DNA from: Polyodon spathula
Lineage: Eukaryota > Chordata > Actinopteri > Acipenseriformes > Polyodontidae
Length of the DNA stretch: 64,000 bases
Direction of reading: 5' to 3'
Assembly (NCBI RefSeq): GCF_017654505.1
Contig: NC_054572.1
Location: forward strand, 593,364-657,363
In this document: in pieces, positions 23,101 to 35,646 of the stretch
Layout: each line of letters opens with the position of its first letter
Position numbering within the stretch: position 1 is the first letter of the stretch
The notes under the pieces: model-generated
The model's input: the letters and a program-made list of their open reading frames with translations, nothing else
Databases searched by the model: none
Told to the model about the DNA's origin: nothing
Position numbers and translations under genes: made by a program

Positions 23101-24441
23101 AAAAAACAAAACCCTTCTGACTAAGCTTTTAAAACTGCTGGGGTTAAAGCCCACAATAAATAAACTGTGATAACCAATAAATTACAACAGCAGTTATTAT
23201 AACGCAGAAAAATAAACTCTTCACATATACTTTACATAGTAGTTCAGCGTGGTTAATTACATTGGACAAATAAGATTTTACTATAAATTAAAACCTTCTG
23301 TACAAAAATACACCAGACAGCCAGCCTTTGATTAATAATAAGATTATTCGTTATAATACACAACTATATTTAAAAAAAAAAAAAAAAAAAAGCAGCTGTC
23401 AATGTTGAGGACAAGGGCAGATGTTTCCACTGCCTGGGTTACTCTACCAAGTACCTCAAAAAGAACCATGTCCTTCATTTAATTAGCAACTTGCTGCTTT
23501 GAAATTAGAATCCTGTGCTCTGTAAGGCAAAATACATTAAAGAAGGGGTGGGGTAGCTGCTGACAACTTTCTGTACAGCGAAACCCTTCCTTTACTGAGA
23601 CCCGCACAAACTCGTTTGAACTGCAGCAAGCGTACAATGAACAGTTGTTTTTTTAGGCAGTATAAAATGAGCCTATAGCTAACTGATGGCATGCAGCTTC
23701 AGGATACAAAAGGCTCTTAACTGAAAATATCTTGTCTTCTAGTTTTGTTGAGAATGTGAGATTCTAAGTCCCTCTGCTTTCACCCTCAGGGAGTCCTGAT
23801 CTGGAATACATTTTGGCTCTCAAGTAAAATACTAACTAGGAATATAGAGTTCAAAAGTCAATCCCCCCCCCCCAATTATCAGTATGTGGCTTAAATTGAC
23901 CTATCCCCTACCAGCCAAGAAAAGGTGTCCTCCGATATGAGGTGCAGCAGCAAAGGGAGGAGAGGGGCAGTGTGTATGGGTGTGTCGGGGAATGCCACAT
24001 ACCAAGGGTACCCTCTGTCTTCCAACAGGGCTAGGGTTCCATCAATATGAAGGGGCACAGAAATGCAAGCATTACTTGACACAGAACATTGGCAGTGGTG
24101 AAGCTTTGCCAATCCTTGTGCCTGCGGGCCCACAAGCTGTTCAGGTTTTTGCTACAATTTGATCTGAAATCTCAGCAGCTGTGTGCCATTTTACATGCAC
24201 TGGAAAGCCTTGTAGATTTGAAAATAAATATTTAGTTTCTTATAAAAAAAAAAAAATGCTTTTAGTTGTCCCAAAGAGAGCAGGAAAGAGAATCATGGCA
24301 CAGACAACCGAGGGAGAGCTGGTAAGCAGGCACAGATACAGGACAGCGGGACAGAAGGGTGGGGTGCGGGTGTATTTAAAGACAGAACGAGAGAGAAAGA
24401 CAGAGAGGTGTTAAAAAGACTCAGAGGAGTTTCGTTCAAAG
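23101..24441. other. Presumed mdm4 3' UTR and flanking DNA
   Basis: This lies immediately downstream of the mdm4 stop codon on the minus strand. No coding sequence is supported. No minus-strand AATAAA is obvious close to the stop; the next clear one (TTTATT on the plus strand at 22072-22077) would give a 3' UTR of about 2.4 kb that includes copy 2 of the duplication. Confidence 0.4.
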
Positions 24442-25005
24442 CTAAGCGACAAAGATTTTGATGACTCTCTGGATGATCAGGCCGCAGCCTGGGCATGGAG
24501 AGCGGAATTTGTGCAACTTCCTGGCGCAGGAGAAGCAGGTGATCAGGTGGGCTGTCCGCCCGTGGATGATGTTTCCATTGCGGGGGCGAACATGACACAG
24601 GCTGCAGGGCTCCAGGATAGCTTCCGACCTCACGTTCACCCCCTGCCCTAAATCCAGCAGATCCAGACTGTCCCCCTGGGAGCTCTCGAGCCCCTCAGAG
24701 ACACCTGAAGGGGTGAGGGCAGCTGCCGTTAGGGTTAGGGCTTTTCTGGGGGACCCTGGTCTGTCGGAGAGGTGAGAGGGTAGGATGATTGGGTCAGACA
24801 CGGTTCTGCGGCAGTCAGGGATATCAATCCCATCATCTTGTTCAGCCTCTTGCCCCACCGCACTAGCAGCGATGTCCGGTAGAGAGATGGCGTGTACCAG
24901 TCGTTGGCAGTCCTTGTACCAGTCTTTGCGAAGGGCCCAGCAGCGGATGCAGTAACGCTGCAGCGGGGAGTTGTACTTGCGGCACTCCGTACACTGCCAG
25001 GCATC
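24442..25005 (-). CDS. mdm4: mdm4 last coding exon: zinc finger and RING
   Basis: This 564-nt exon starts after acceptor TTTTCATAG with the codons for DAWQCTEC and ends at TAG (24442-24444). It carries the RanBP2-type zinc finger, the DIPDCRRTVS segment, a divergent Ser/Leu-rich linker, and the RING that pairs with MDM2. The RING and the last six residues are close to the human protein, while the linker is not, as expected for a disordered region. Confidence 0.96.
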   Translation of the reverse strand, partial: DAWQCTECRKYNSPLQRYCIRCWALRKDWYKDCQRLVHAISLPDIAASAVGQEAEQDDGIDIPDCRRTVSDPIILPSHLSDRPGSPRKALTLTAAALTPSGVSEGLESSQGDSLDLLDLGQGVNVRSEAILEPCSLCHVRPRNGNIIHGRTAHLITCFSCARKLHKFRSPCPGCGLIIQRVIKIFVA

Positions 25006-28000
25006 CTATGAAAATACGAACGTCAAATGGGAGTAAAATAAACCCACCACAAACAGGAAAAAATAACACTCTGAAAGATCTTCGAGTTTGCAGTGAAGAG
25101 AGGTGACTGACCTGTATGGAGACCTCAGTGTCAGTGTCATCACTCTGACACTGAGAGTCTTCTTCAGGTTCCTTCTCAAAGAGAGAGCATTCCAGCATCT
25201 GCACAAGAGTCAGTGAGGGGAATTTAGAGATATGGGAAGGAGTGTGTGAGATGGGGCGCAAATACAATTGTACTTTTTTTTTTTCTTTAGATGGGCATTG
25301 AGTTTAGTTTAGAATGTAAATCTGAAATACATTAAGTGTTTTCCCTTCTTCAAATGATCAGAAACCTGACTGATTAGATTGCTGGCTCTTGATCATTTTA
25401 GCGACTTAAGTAGCACTACAAGACACTCACCTCTTTCTCTCCCCCCTCCTCTCTCTCGCTGCCCCTGTCTGGCTCGAGGGCTGCTTCCTTCATCTCGATG
25501 CTGACTCGCTCGCTCTCTCCCTCATTCAGGAACCACAGGTCATCTGTGGTGTCCGACACAATGGCAGTGTCTTCATCCTGGCCAGGGGAAAACTATCTGC
25601 TCAGTTGTGTGAAAAAAAATTCTTCCATTTCTAAAAGCAGACACACTTCTCTGCATTTAGGAGTGACAACCAGTACGCCCACTGTTTTATCTGAGGTTCT
25701 TTCTGCAAAGTCACATATATTTATTCAGTGTTTGGCTGGCAGGAGATATGTTTGAAGGGAAACACATGACTAATCAGGACCACACACAGTAAGCTCTAGA
25801 GAGATTTAAATATTATTATAGTAAAGTATAATTAAAACATCTGCCAACAAGAAGTAAATAACTCTACGCTTTCTAGCACTAGGACTCCTGTACCTGGTTT
25901 GAGTGAATATCTGTGGAGCCATTGCCCTTGTGGCTATAGTTACTGCGCAGGTTCCCAAGGAACCACCAGGGCAGACCAGACAAGTCCCAGTCCTCCAACA
26001 GAACGTTCAGCTTTTTCCGTTTACAAGGCTGGCCGTCTTCAGAGTCTGAAAATAAAAAAGAACATGAGGCAAGTCTGGGAATGAGACAATGCCATTCAGC
26101 CCATCAAGGCCCGTTTTTTGTTACCACACAATTTGTCCTTACTAGGGAGAGAGCGTGCATGCGTCTTGCAATTGGAAGTTACCTTGGTCAGGCTCCCTGT
26201 GTCTGCGATGCACGGTAGGTGGTTTGTGGGATCTGCTTGCTGCCTCTAATCCTGGGGTCTCCTCACACTGCCCAGTGCCTCTCTGGACGAGGATGGAGAG
26301 AGAGCATGTTAACACACAGGAACGTCTGTGTTGAGAGGATGAAGCAATTCATCTCCTTGTCGCTGACCCCCAAGAGTGTGTCAGTAAGGGGTCATACAGG
26401 TTGCGAGAGTGGGGGGGGGGGGGGGGGGGGGGGGGGGGTGTTATTGTAATACTGTGTGGGCTGGCTTGCAGTATTGACAAGGGACCAGTTCTCTAACCAG
26501 AACACTTAAACTTCCCTGACTGATCCTTTCAACCAACTTCTCTTACCATACTTAAATACTATGATCAAAAGCTTCTCTTTAATTTGAACTCCCATCTTCA
26601 TTGAGAAGAAAATGATGCCACTGACCGAGATACAAAGTCAGCCTAAACCCAGCGCCAGATCAGTTTGCTTCTTTTTCCTGTGGACTAACAGCTTTTCAGG
26701 ATGGTATTACATTTTAAAAGCCATTCCATGGATACGTGAACCCCTTATTCACTGTCGCGTCTAATAACCAAACAATATTTTAGTTTTCCATTGCAGTAAG
26801 GGCAAACCCCTATAATGCCAGTAATTTGACAGCTGGACTCTACTCCCCAAGAGGATTTGCTTTTGAATCTGAAGGACAGATTGGGGGGGGGGGGGGGGGG
26901 GGGGGTTGGGAGAGGAGTCAGTGAGAGGAAGAGAACCTACTTCACCCTTGGAGAGACAGCGAGGCAGAGAAGAGAACTCTGGAGAAACACAAACAGAGAC
27001 AAGGACTCTGTCCCCCATCTATGGGGGCCACCTGGTGGCTTCCTGAAGAAACTGCAGATTCCACTAAAACCACCAGGAAGGCCCTGAGATGGGCAGGTAC
27101 AGAGACGGTGCCACTCTGTACAGGAAAACTAAGAGGCAGCGTTTCTTTCTTAATGGCAAACAGCCCTCAATCTTGGCAGTGGGGTTGCTGGAGCATGTCC
27201 AAAATGGGGAAGCAATGACAGAAATACAACGCAGCGTTTTATTACCAACAACTGACTATGGGAATACATCGATTCAGATAACAAAAAAGCATTCTGTGTC
27301 TGCATTGCTACAAAGGTGCATTTACAGCAGACTCTGATGTCAGAGGGAAGATGCCAAGCAGCTGTGTGCCCATGAGGGAGTAAACGCTGCCCCTCCGAAG
27401 CACCATGCTGGGGTTTTACCTGACCGGGCTCTTCTTTTGTTGCTTCATGATTTGAATCCTTGGCGACAGAAAGAGTCTTTGCAGCACCTGCATCTCAGAT
27501 AGGACATAGAAACAAAGAAAAAAAAACCTTCCCCATAATTACTCATCTCACAACCATCAAAACATCACACAGTAACCGATCCACCGCCTCTTGGCAATCT
27601 GTCTGCAGATCACCATGAGACTGAACCCTCTCCCTCCCAATCTCACAGCATGCATGAACTCACACACTTAGCAAGCACTCATGAACGTCAACATTCATGT
27701 CTCACATCTCAAAACCAACACACAATTCAGCAATGGGCATCTTTCACAACAGGCTCCCTCCCCAGGTCTTTAAGCATGCTTGCTAGGTCAGACCAATATT
27801 GCCACTCTCTGAACCACTCTGTGGATACATAGAGGATATCAGACTCCAGTGCTGCCAATCCAGCACCTTTCATGAGAAATGAATTTAAAAGACAGTAGTA
27901 GAAGTAGACAACACAAAGATGGATAGGCACAGAGTGAAACAGGCTAAAAATACAAAATGTTTCTATTTGTGTGGGCGGGGATGTTATTTATTAACCAGAA

Positions 28001-29520
28001 GAGTGGTGGCTTTAAATGAAAGAGAGTGCCTGACACAATGAGAATGCAGAAACGCAACTTGACCTTCACATTCTCATGCACAAAGCCACCCTCACTAACG
28101 GACAGCATACACACACCCGTAAAAGAAATTAAATGATTTATTACATGTCTAACTCGATCCCAAAGGCATTTTGCAATTTTCCCATTTGAAGTTCAAAGGG
28201 AAAACACTTTGCCAGTGAGGAGTATTGAGTTTCAGAAATCAGAAAACACCAGCATTAAAATAAATACAAATAATCAAAACCAAAATGTCATAAATAGTTG
28301 GAGGCAATGCTTACCTGTACAATTTAAAACAATCAGATTATTTCTCAGCATCTTATAGATTGGGCTGTAAACAGAAAAGGAATATTTTTTATTTCAGCAT
28401 TGTCAAACAGCACATGCAGCTAGTATTTACAGCTGAGAGTTGATGCTAATTTTCTTTTCCCACACACAAAAATAACACCTATAAAAATAAGACCTAGATG
28501 GAACAAAATCTGTTCTACTTTTGAGCGTGTCCCATTCCAGATTTGTCATTACCCAGGGTGTCAGCTATTTAAAACTGCCCCACAAGCAGACAAGCACAGG
28601 AAATATGCAGTGTGATTGCTTCTACAAAATGGCTTAAATTGGGACCAGTTTTAGCGGCACTCCTGAAATGCAAGTAAAGTTACCTGGGGTTTTTGACGGA
28701 GAAGCTCTTGACTTCCAGCAGTTCTCCAAGTGGGTCCTCCTCACAGTGCACCATGTGCTGCCTCTGCTTGTCATACAGCTGCTTCAGCATGATGTACTGT
28801 CCCAGGTAATGCATGACCTGTGGCAGAGACACACTCATCAGAAAAGCAACAACTTCACATGCTGGTGCTAAATTAACGGCACTATGTATATATATATTTT
28901 TTTTAAGAAAACAGAAAAAAATGGATGTGATGGAGATGGAGTGCTTTTCATCTTCCTTCCAGCAGTGTTCGATCTCATTTCAATACAGCACAGTAAACAG
29001 TTCTCACAAACACACTAATGAACCCGATACATTTAGCTCAACGCCCCTCCTGGGGTGTGTGTTAATCAGCCTTTCCTCACCTCCTTTAAGGTGAAGGTAT
29101 CTCCTTGAGCACCGGCCTCACAGAGGATCTGCAGCAGGGGGCTCTTGGGTTGAACCTGCACAGAGCAGCAAACAAGTCTCAAGACACTCCCAGTAAAGAC
29201 TAGCCCTTAAAAAACCGGGTAAACATGCCAACTGAAAACAGGTTAGCACTGAGAATGGGTCATCACTTACACAGCCTTGATATATACGGTCGTACCTTTG
29301 GTATTAATCTGAATATATACAACAGCTGAAATGTAAACAGGGAACTGCAACGCCACGTCAACAAGCGGTATTGAGTTCTATGCTACTGTGTTCTCAGGCA
29401 CAACCCCCAACCAAATTCAGAGCCAATAGAGACTGGACTCACCTGGCTCATATCCCCAGGTAAAAGCCTGCATGTCAGGTCTGATGATGGGTACTGTGTT
29501 GAGGCGGTAGCTGTGGTCAT
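24442..29520 (-). CDS. mdm4: MDM4 (MDMX), p53 regulator, complete coding region in 10 exons
   Basis: MDM4 binds the p53 transactivation domain and heterodimerises with MDM2 through its RING. Coding exons in transcript order: 29520-29443 (ATG at 29518-29520), 29155-29081, 28817-28684, 28364-28315, 27493-27420, 26282-26183, 26045-25894, 25577-25431, 25198-25112, 25005-24442. All junctions are GT-AG and phases agree, giving 1461 nt or 486 residues (human 490). The SWIB/p53-binding domain spans about residues 27-110 (LLQILCEAGAQ, VMHYLGQYIM). A central acidic/W region follows (LPWWFLGNLRSNY, DTTDDLWFLNE). The RanBP2-type zinc finger has WQCTEC...RYCIRCWALRKDW. The C2H2C4 RING begins CSLCHVRPRNGNIIHGRT and ends IKIFVA. 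The caspase-type site DIPD and the 14-3-3/Chk2 serine context CRRTVSDP, both known in human MDM4, are kept. No frameshift or missing metal ligand was seen. Untranslated exon 1 is not resolved but should lie near 31.6 kb. Confidence 0.97.
26411..26438 (+). repeat. 28-nt poly-G tract in an mdm4 intron
   Basis: Uninterrupted G run on the plus strand, so poly-C on the mdm4 sense strand. A second run of 23 G lies at 26883-26905 in the same intron. Lengths are prone to assembly error. Confidence 0.9.
27420..27493 (-). CDS. mdm4: mdm4 74-nt exon equivalent to the skipped exon of MDM4-S
   Basis: This short exon follows the p53-binding domain. Its length is 2 modulo 3, as is human exon 6 (68 nt), whose skipping makes the truncated MDM4-S form. 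Skipping here would also shift the frame. Acceptor CTATCTGAG and donor GTAAAACC are weaker-looking than those of neighbouring exons, which would suit regulated inclusion; that is inference. Confidence 0.85.
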
Positions 29521-29537
29521 TTTTGGCAGTGAAACAG

Positions 29538-31540
29538 CTGTTAAAACAACATTATCAATAAAAACATTACAAACCAAAAGACGATAATATTTTGCCTTGT
29601 GCATGGCTACACATCAAGAGCCTATTAATGTAACAAGTGTTTTTAAGTACACACTGTAGTATTATATTAATATTAAAAACATGACAATGACTAGGGGCAC
29701 AGAGCGGAATAAAGGATCAGATGGCAGGAGAAAAAGAGATGATACCAATTGATTGAAAAAAGACAACAGACAAGCATGATCAGTTTAACATATTAGCCAT
29801 TAGGTCATACAAGCAAAAAAAGTGCCATGCAAATGATATGCAACTTACAGAACCTTGACAGAGATGCGTATATGTGTGCCAGGCAGCCAGCTTCCTCAAT
29901 GAGGGTAACGTGCCTACAGAACTCATTTTTAGTCATCTTAGGTCCTGCCCTGACATGTTGGGGCAAGAAGGGCTGCCCACAATGACACATCAGACAGAAA
30001 AAAAGTGACAGGGACAGCTGAGTCAACTGCAAACCAGCAGGGAAATCCAGGGAGATAAACATGGAAGGGGATTGTCCAATTAAAATGTCAGAAAGACAGA
30101 GTCAGCTCTTGGGGGAGTTTTTATTTATTTATTTATTATAAAGGAAGGAGGATATATTTCAGAGATTCCAGGTGGCAGAGCTGAACACAGATAGCTAGTT
30201 GCACAGACACTAATAAATTTTAAACAAGTTAGACAGTAATAAAATAAATGCATTTAGCTTAACTAACTCATTTATGCATGCAATTTAAAGCATGCTTTTT
30301 CTGGAAAGTGGGATACTGCCTCTTCACAATTGTACTGGGGAGTTACACAATGCTTGTTATGCTTAACTCGAACTTATGGCTAGGAGCACCCCTACAGATG
30401 ACAGGCTTCACTTCACTGCTTTTACTATTTAATCAGGTGTCTTAACGTAGGTGCTTGGGCAGTTTGATACACTATTTTAATCTTATGCACAGTAATTTCC
30501 ATTGCCCTAGCTCCATTCTAGAATATAAATCATTCGTACTAATAGTCCTGCCATCACTTCCCTCTGCAGGTTCACTTAGGACTCGGCAAGAATAGCTAGG
30601 ACACCTTTCTGTATGCAAATTAAGTAAGCACGGCTCAAAACGGAATAACAAAAAGATACTATGTCCAATTTAAGCGACCTCTGAGAAAAGGTCATCATGC
30701 ACTTACTTCAATAGGCCGTTTGATTGACCGGCATGGCTGCAGCGAAGTAGCACAATGCGAGCCCCTAAACACGAGCTAACAATCTATTTGCATACACATA
30801 CTCCAAAACATTTAGAGCAGTTACTATACGAAAAACAATATTTATCTTAATTTGCACTGTATTTGATTTAATTGCCAATAAACTTCCCGCCAGACACGAA
30901 TATCAAAATGTAACATTATTTTATGAAAAACAGAAAGATATGAAGACATATTTGTTGGTAAATTGCGTTACTTTGATTCGTGACAGTCCGTAACCTATTC
31001 CGATCGTTTTACAAGTAGTAACACAAAATATATCAGAATCTTGCAATATGGGGCCTACGTCGTTACCACGTTAACATTAAAACCAATAAACCAATACCTT
31101 CATGAATCACAGACAAAAGTATACAGCTTGTATTGTGCCGTGTTTTTTTCTTCCTAATTACGAAAACAATTTGCGCGTTAGTCTAATGTACATTTATCAT
31201 GTCTCGTCTCTCACACATACTGGCCTGGCCTTGCAGCATACCTATGCAGACACACTCACAATCTCCCGCATTATGGAACAACGTCAATCTTAAAATCAAC
31301 AAGTAAAATCACAAAAAAAACCCCACTGCAAATCTGAAAGTTATCGTAATAATAATACACATTTAATACTACTGTTCAGTTTTGTTTGGCAGTGGGGAGT
31401 GTCGCAAAGTAAATAAAGCGAGACTCGCCTTTAATTTCTTCTTTCTACTCGCTCCTACATGGTAGCTCAAATACTTGTGCAGCCCTTCTGGTCTGTCATG
31501 GTTTTGTCTTATTTAAAAACGTGGTAAAGATTTAAGTTCA
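29538..31540 (-). other. mdm4: mdm4 first intron (inferred), no other gene seen
   Basis: Sequence lies between the start-codon exon (its acceptor AACAG is at about 29538) and the probable promoter. It is AT-rich with no supported coding sequence. In human MDM4 a p53-responsive second promoter lies in intron 1; I did not find a convincing p53 element here by eye. Confidence 0.4.
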
Positions 31541-31544
31541 TTCG

Positions 31545-31640
31545 CTCTTTCCCCGAGCGATTCCTGCAGCCCGGAGCATCTTCACAGAGGTCGAACCCAA
31601 CATGGCGACCAGACAACTTCCGGGTTAATATTTTGGGCTA
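31545..31640 (-). promoter_or_regulatory. mdm4: Probable mdm4 core promoter / first exon (YY1 and ETS motifs)
   Basis: On the minus strand AACCCGGAAGTTGTC (ETS/GABP-type GGAAGT) is followed at once by GGTCGCCATGTTGGG, a YY1-type CGCCATNTT site. The stretch is richer in CpG than its surroundings and lies about 2 kb upstream of the mdm4 start-codon exon. ETS plus YY1 near the transcription start is typical of vertebrate TATA-less housekeeping promoters. The donor of the untranslated exon was not identified. Confidence 0.5.
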
Positions 31641-31737
31641 GTCTGCATTTAATCCCGCACTAGGCCGCAATGTTTTGGGCTGTTGAGTAACAAACATTAC
31701 AGCAATGCTTAAGCAGCGCTTGTGTTTTATGCGTACA

Positions 31738-31740
<3 letters not shown>

Positions 31741-31813
<73 letters not shown>
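31741..31813. repeat. (AT)n microsatellite
   Basis: About 36 AT units, roughly 100 nt beyond the proposed mdm4 promoter. Confidence 0.95.
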
Positions 31814-31814
<1 letters not shown>

Positions 31815-32102
31815 CAATTGGATAGACCAGGTAATTTATGTCACTGTAAGTGAAATTAAATTGTTGCATACAGTGACATTTAATTTTGATTTAACAATTA
31901 GTTAAATAACTCACTTGCCTGTAAACTAAAGTTGCACCAACGCCATATATTTGAGTTCCTTGTAGAAAACAGAATTTACCCCTGAAGCTGTGTTTGTTGG
32001 GATGGAATTAAGGCTATTATTTTGGCAAACCATAGCTGAAAAATTAGTTATTGAGCTATGTTTCGTCAGTTTCGTTTTGTTGGCATCTGGATCTGGTCTC
32101 AA

Positions 32103-32146
<44 letters not shown>

Positions 32147-33889
32147 CAGTGTAACAGCACCCAAAGCTCAGGAGTAAGGCAAACTGAAGTTTAAAAGGAT
32201 AGACCACACAATCAGCTACCTGGCCAAAACGTTTATTAGCAAGCCTGCAGAATAGCAATAGCATTGGAGGTATACACTACAGTGGATTGCAACATAAACA
32301 ATTTAACAACAGATATAGTCTCAACCTGAGAGAAAGAAAGCTCCCCCTTCTGGAAGTCACTTGAAAATCATTGAGGTATTTACCAATGGCCTTTTCCTCC
32401 CGGGAAAAGAATGGGAGAGACCTCCTAGCCCATGTACAAGTACAGCAAAGGCAGCTGCATACAGCAGCAGAGCTTATGCACATAACACATTCTTATCACA
32501 CCATCTGCCCCTACTTGGAGGCCCTCGTTTAACAGAACATTTTTTTTTTATTAGGTTTGCAGTCATTCTCTATGGTTGTTATTGTGTTGAATTATTTATT
32601 TGTGACATTCTGATACTGTATATCATTTCTTCAGTTCTATTTACCAGGTGTTTATGTAGAGCCAGCCCCCTCTAATGGAGAATCCAGTTTCCGTGTGTAT
32701 TGCTGGCATAACACAACACTAGATGGCGCTGGCTCTCACGTCTTGAAAAAAAAAAAAAAAAAAAAGTCAAAGGAAACAGAATATTAAGAATATGCTTTAC
32801 CTGATATTAACCTGTTTCTAGAGTTCCAGGAAGATATCAGTCCTCGTGTAACAATGACATACTGTAACAGAGTTAAAGCTGTGTGAATAGGGAACATTAA
32901 TGCATAACAAAAGTATTTATAAAAAAAATATTTACAGTAAATTAACTAATGGTCAAATCCCATTAACACAGACTTTAAAAAAAAAAAAAAAAAAAACACT
33001 GTATTTGAGTATTTGAAATAAGAACCACTCAGAGTTATTGTAAACATATCAAACATTTGAAGGTGTACCAACTTTTAAATACAGCATATTCGGTCAATCA
33101 AAATTCCTCCTAAATGTATTTAACTATAAATGCACTTAAATTCAAACCTACATAGTTGCGTGAGGCTGGCTGACCTCAATTGGGAGTTTTGGGTTTTTTC
33201 TCTGATGGCGTGTTGCTTTAGAAAGTAGAGTTATTACAAACGTCTGTGTCAAAATGAAAACCTGCCTAATGAAACACAGAAGTGGCACATCTGGTAATTA
33301 ACTTTGTCGTTCTGTTATAAATAAATGTGTCTGATTAGTATCTTTTTGAAGTTAAGAAAGACTGCTTCAGTGCCATTCTCCGATTGTGTTTTGATCAACA
33401 TCTCTCTTGGTGGCGCTGTTGCCTCTCATGTTTTTATGGGGTTTTTTTGTCATCAAAGGCACTGTATAGTAGTTATTTTGAATTGGCACATATACAGTCA
33501 CATTGGTACTAACCCTTTGTTGCATGCAAGGAAACCAAAACTGCAAAAAAAGTATCAACATTTATCAAACCCCAGCAAAAGATTGCTTTTTAAAAATGTA
33601 CCCAGTTGAAATGTCCCTTATACTGGTAAAAGGCATGCAATCAAACATATAAAAATAGTGCATCTTTTTTTAAGATACTGTCATTAAAATTCAGTACAAC
33701 ATAATACAGTGTTGAGAATACTGTAACAAAACATGGGCATAACATAGGGGCAGAAATATAATAGTGCCCACAGTACTAGTACTACAACTAATGGGCACCA
33801 TCATTAGGCTGTATACAGTGGATGTTTTGCAGATTAATGGCCATTTCTCATTGCTTGGCTCTGCAAAAACAGGGTTGCTACCCTGAGCC
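31814..33889. other. Region between the mdm4 promoter and the adenosine receptor; no gene
   Basis: No supported coding sequence. It contains an (AAT)n tract (about 32101-32142) and poly-A runs near 32746 and 32977. The part nearest 33889 is probably the 3' UTR of the adenosine receptor, but no clear polyadenylation signal was fixed. Confidence 0.45.
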
Positions 33890-35576
33890 TCAGACACTAT
33901 CCGATTTCTCTGCCCCCTGTGACTGCAAGGTGTTGGAGTGAGGAGCTGACTTGCTCCACTCTGATCCAGTATAGTAATGGTGCCAGATCTTCAAGAAGGT
34001 GACCCTGAACTTCTTGATTTTGAAGGCGTACACCACAGGGTTGATAGCAGAGTTTGCGTGACTCAGTAGAATGCCGCAGTAGAGAATGGGCTTGGACACA
34101 TGGCATGTGGGGCAGAAGAACCCCACCGAGTTCATGATGGGCAGAGGTAGCCAACACATGGCAAACAGAGCCAGGACCAATGCCAAAGCGTTTGCGAGCT
34201 TCAGTTCCTTCTGGAGCCTGGAGGCTTTGCAGGCTGCCTGGGAGTGCTGCAGCTGCTTCTTGATGGTGGTGAAAACCAGCACGTAGAGCCCCAGCATCAG
34301 CAGTAAGGGGGTCAGGATGAGCCCAAAGAAGTTGAAGTAGACCACGTAGTCCATGCTCGTCACCGCGGAGAAACTGCACGCCTTGTACCTTCCCTCAGTG
34401 CTACTGCTGCTGCTGCTGTTGCGCTCTGCAGTAGCCCCCAAGCTGCCTCCTCGGTGCCAACCCAACATGGGCAGCAGACCCAGAATGGTGGGCACCAGCC
34501 AACAGACTCCAACTGCCATCCAGGCACGGCGGTGGGTCATTACTGCTCTGTACCTATGAAAATAGGAAGACAGGAGACATTTAAGGATACATGAAAATTG
34601 CTTAGTTGTCCGCTTCAGGCCAGACAACTATGTACCCAAGAAGCAAGCAAGTCAATGGCACTCGTCCCTCGCCAGAGCTGTAATACAGAACAGGCACTTC
34701 AGCAGGAGATAAAAAAGAGATAGTTATTGGTAACTTGAAAAATGCACATGTTCATTTTTAAGTCTCACATACAGGCAGACAGACAATTCCTCCATCTAGC
34801 GTAGTCCAGCCAGAACGTGCCTGAACACAATTCCAGTTCTATTTTCCATAGGCAGCTCAGACATTCTCGTTCTGCCACTGACAGACAGACACACCAAGTA
34901 AAGCATTCTGAAAAGATGGAGAAAGACACCTGGTGGAAATACTTGTAGAAATCAGAGAAATGCATTACCTACTATATGTGTTACTAGTAGATCCGGATAG
35001 AAATAAAATATGAATTGGTATAATAATTGTTGTTTAAGAAAATCAGTGTTTGAGTGGTGTTCTGGTACCTTCAGATTTAGAACTACACCTCTGCTCCGTA
35101 TACTCTCATAAGAATGTCCAAAAAAAGTTATTAACAACTGCAGTCTTCATGAGAACATAGGGGAGAGACCGAATATTTGGGGCCTACCTGAGACTAGAGG
35201 AAACCACAGCTGGTGTTTTCAAAGCTCAATCATTTTCCATCAGCCTGCAGTTTCATTTGGCACCGCACTGTGGTATTATGTATTTACAAAAACAATCATT
35301 CTCTACCGAGGCAATTATTATATATGAATATGATTTTTTTACTTTTACAGAGGAAGAATCCCACCTAGATCAAAGGCAAATAACAACACCTTAAAGGGGT
35401 GCAGAAACACAGTAGCATTTGCCCACAGCTCTGTCTCAATCTTATAAAAGGAGAAAGCCTGCTGTTAAAAATGTATTTGGGATATTGTTAAGAACACTAT
35501 ATGAATAAGGATTAGCAAAAGGCAGATTACATGAATACATATGGAATGCATGATAACTTGATAATTACTCCAAAAC

Positions 35577-35646
<70 letters not shown>

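Noticed and set aside
22909..23154. 81-codon minus-strand frame spanning the duplicated core
   Set aside because: As one frame it runs through the proposed splice sites and matches no known protein. The exon-like core is reported as a finding instead of a gene.
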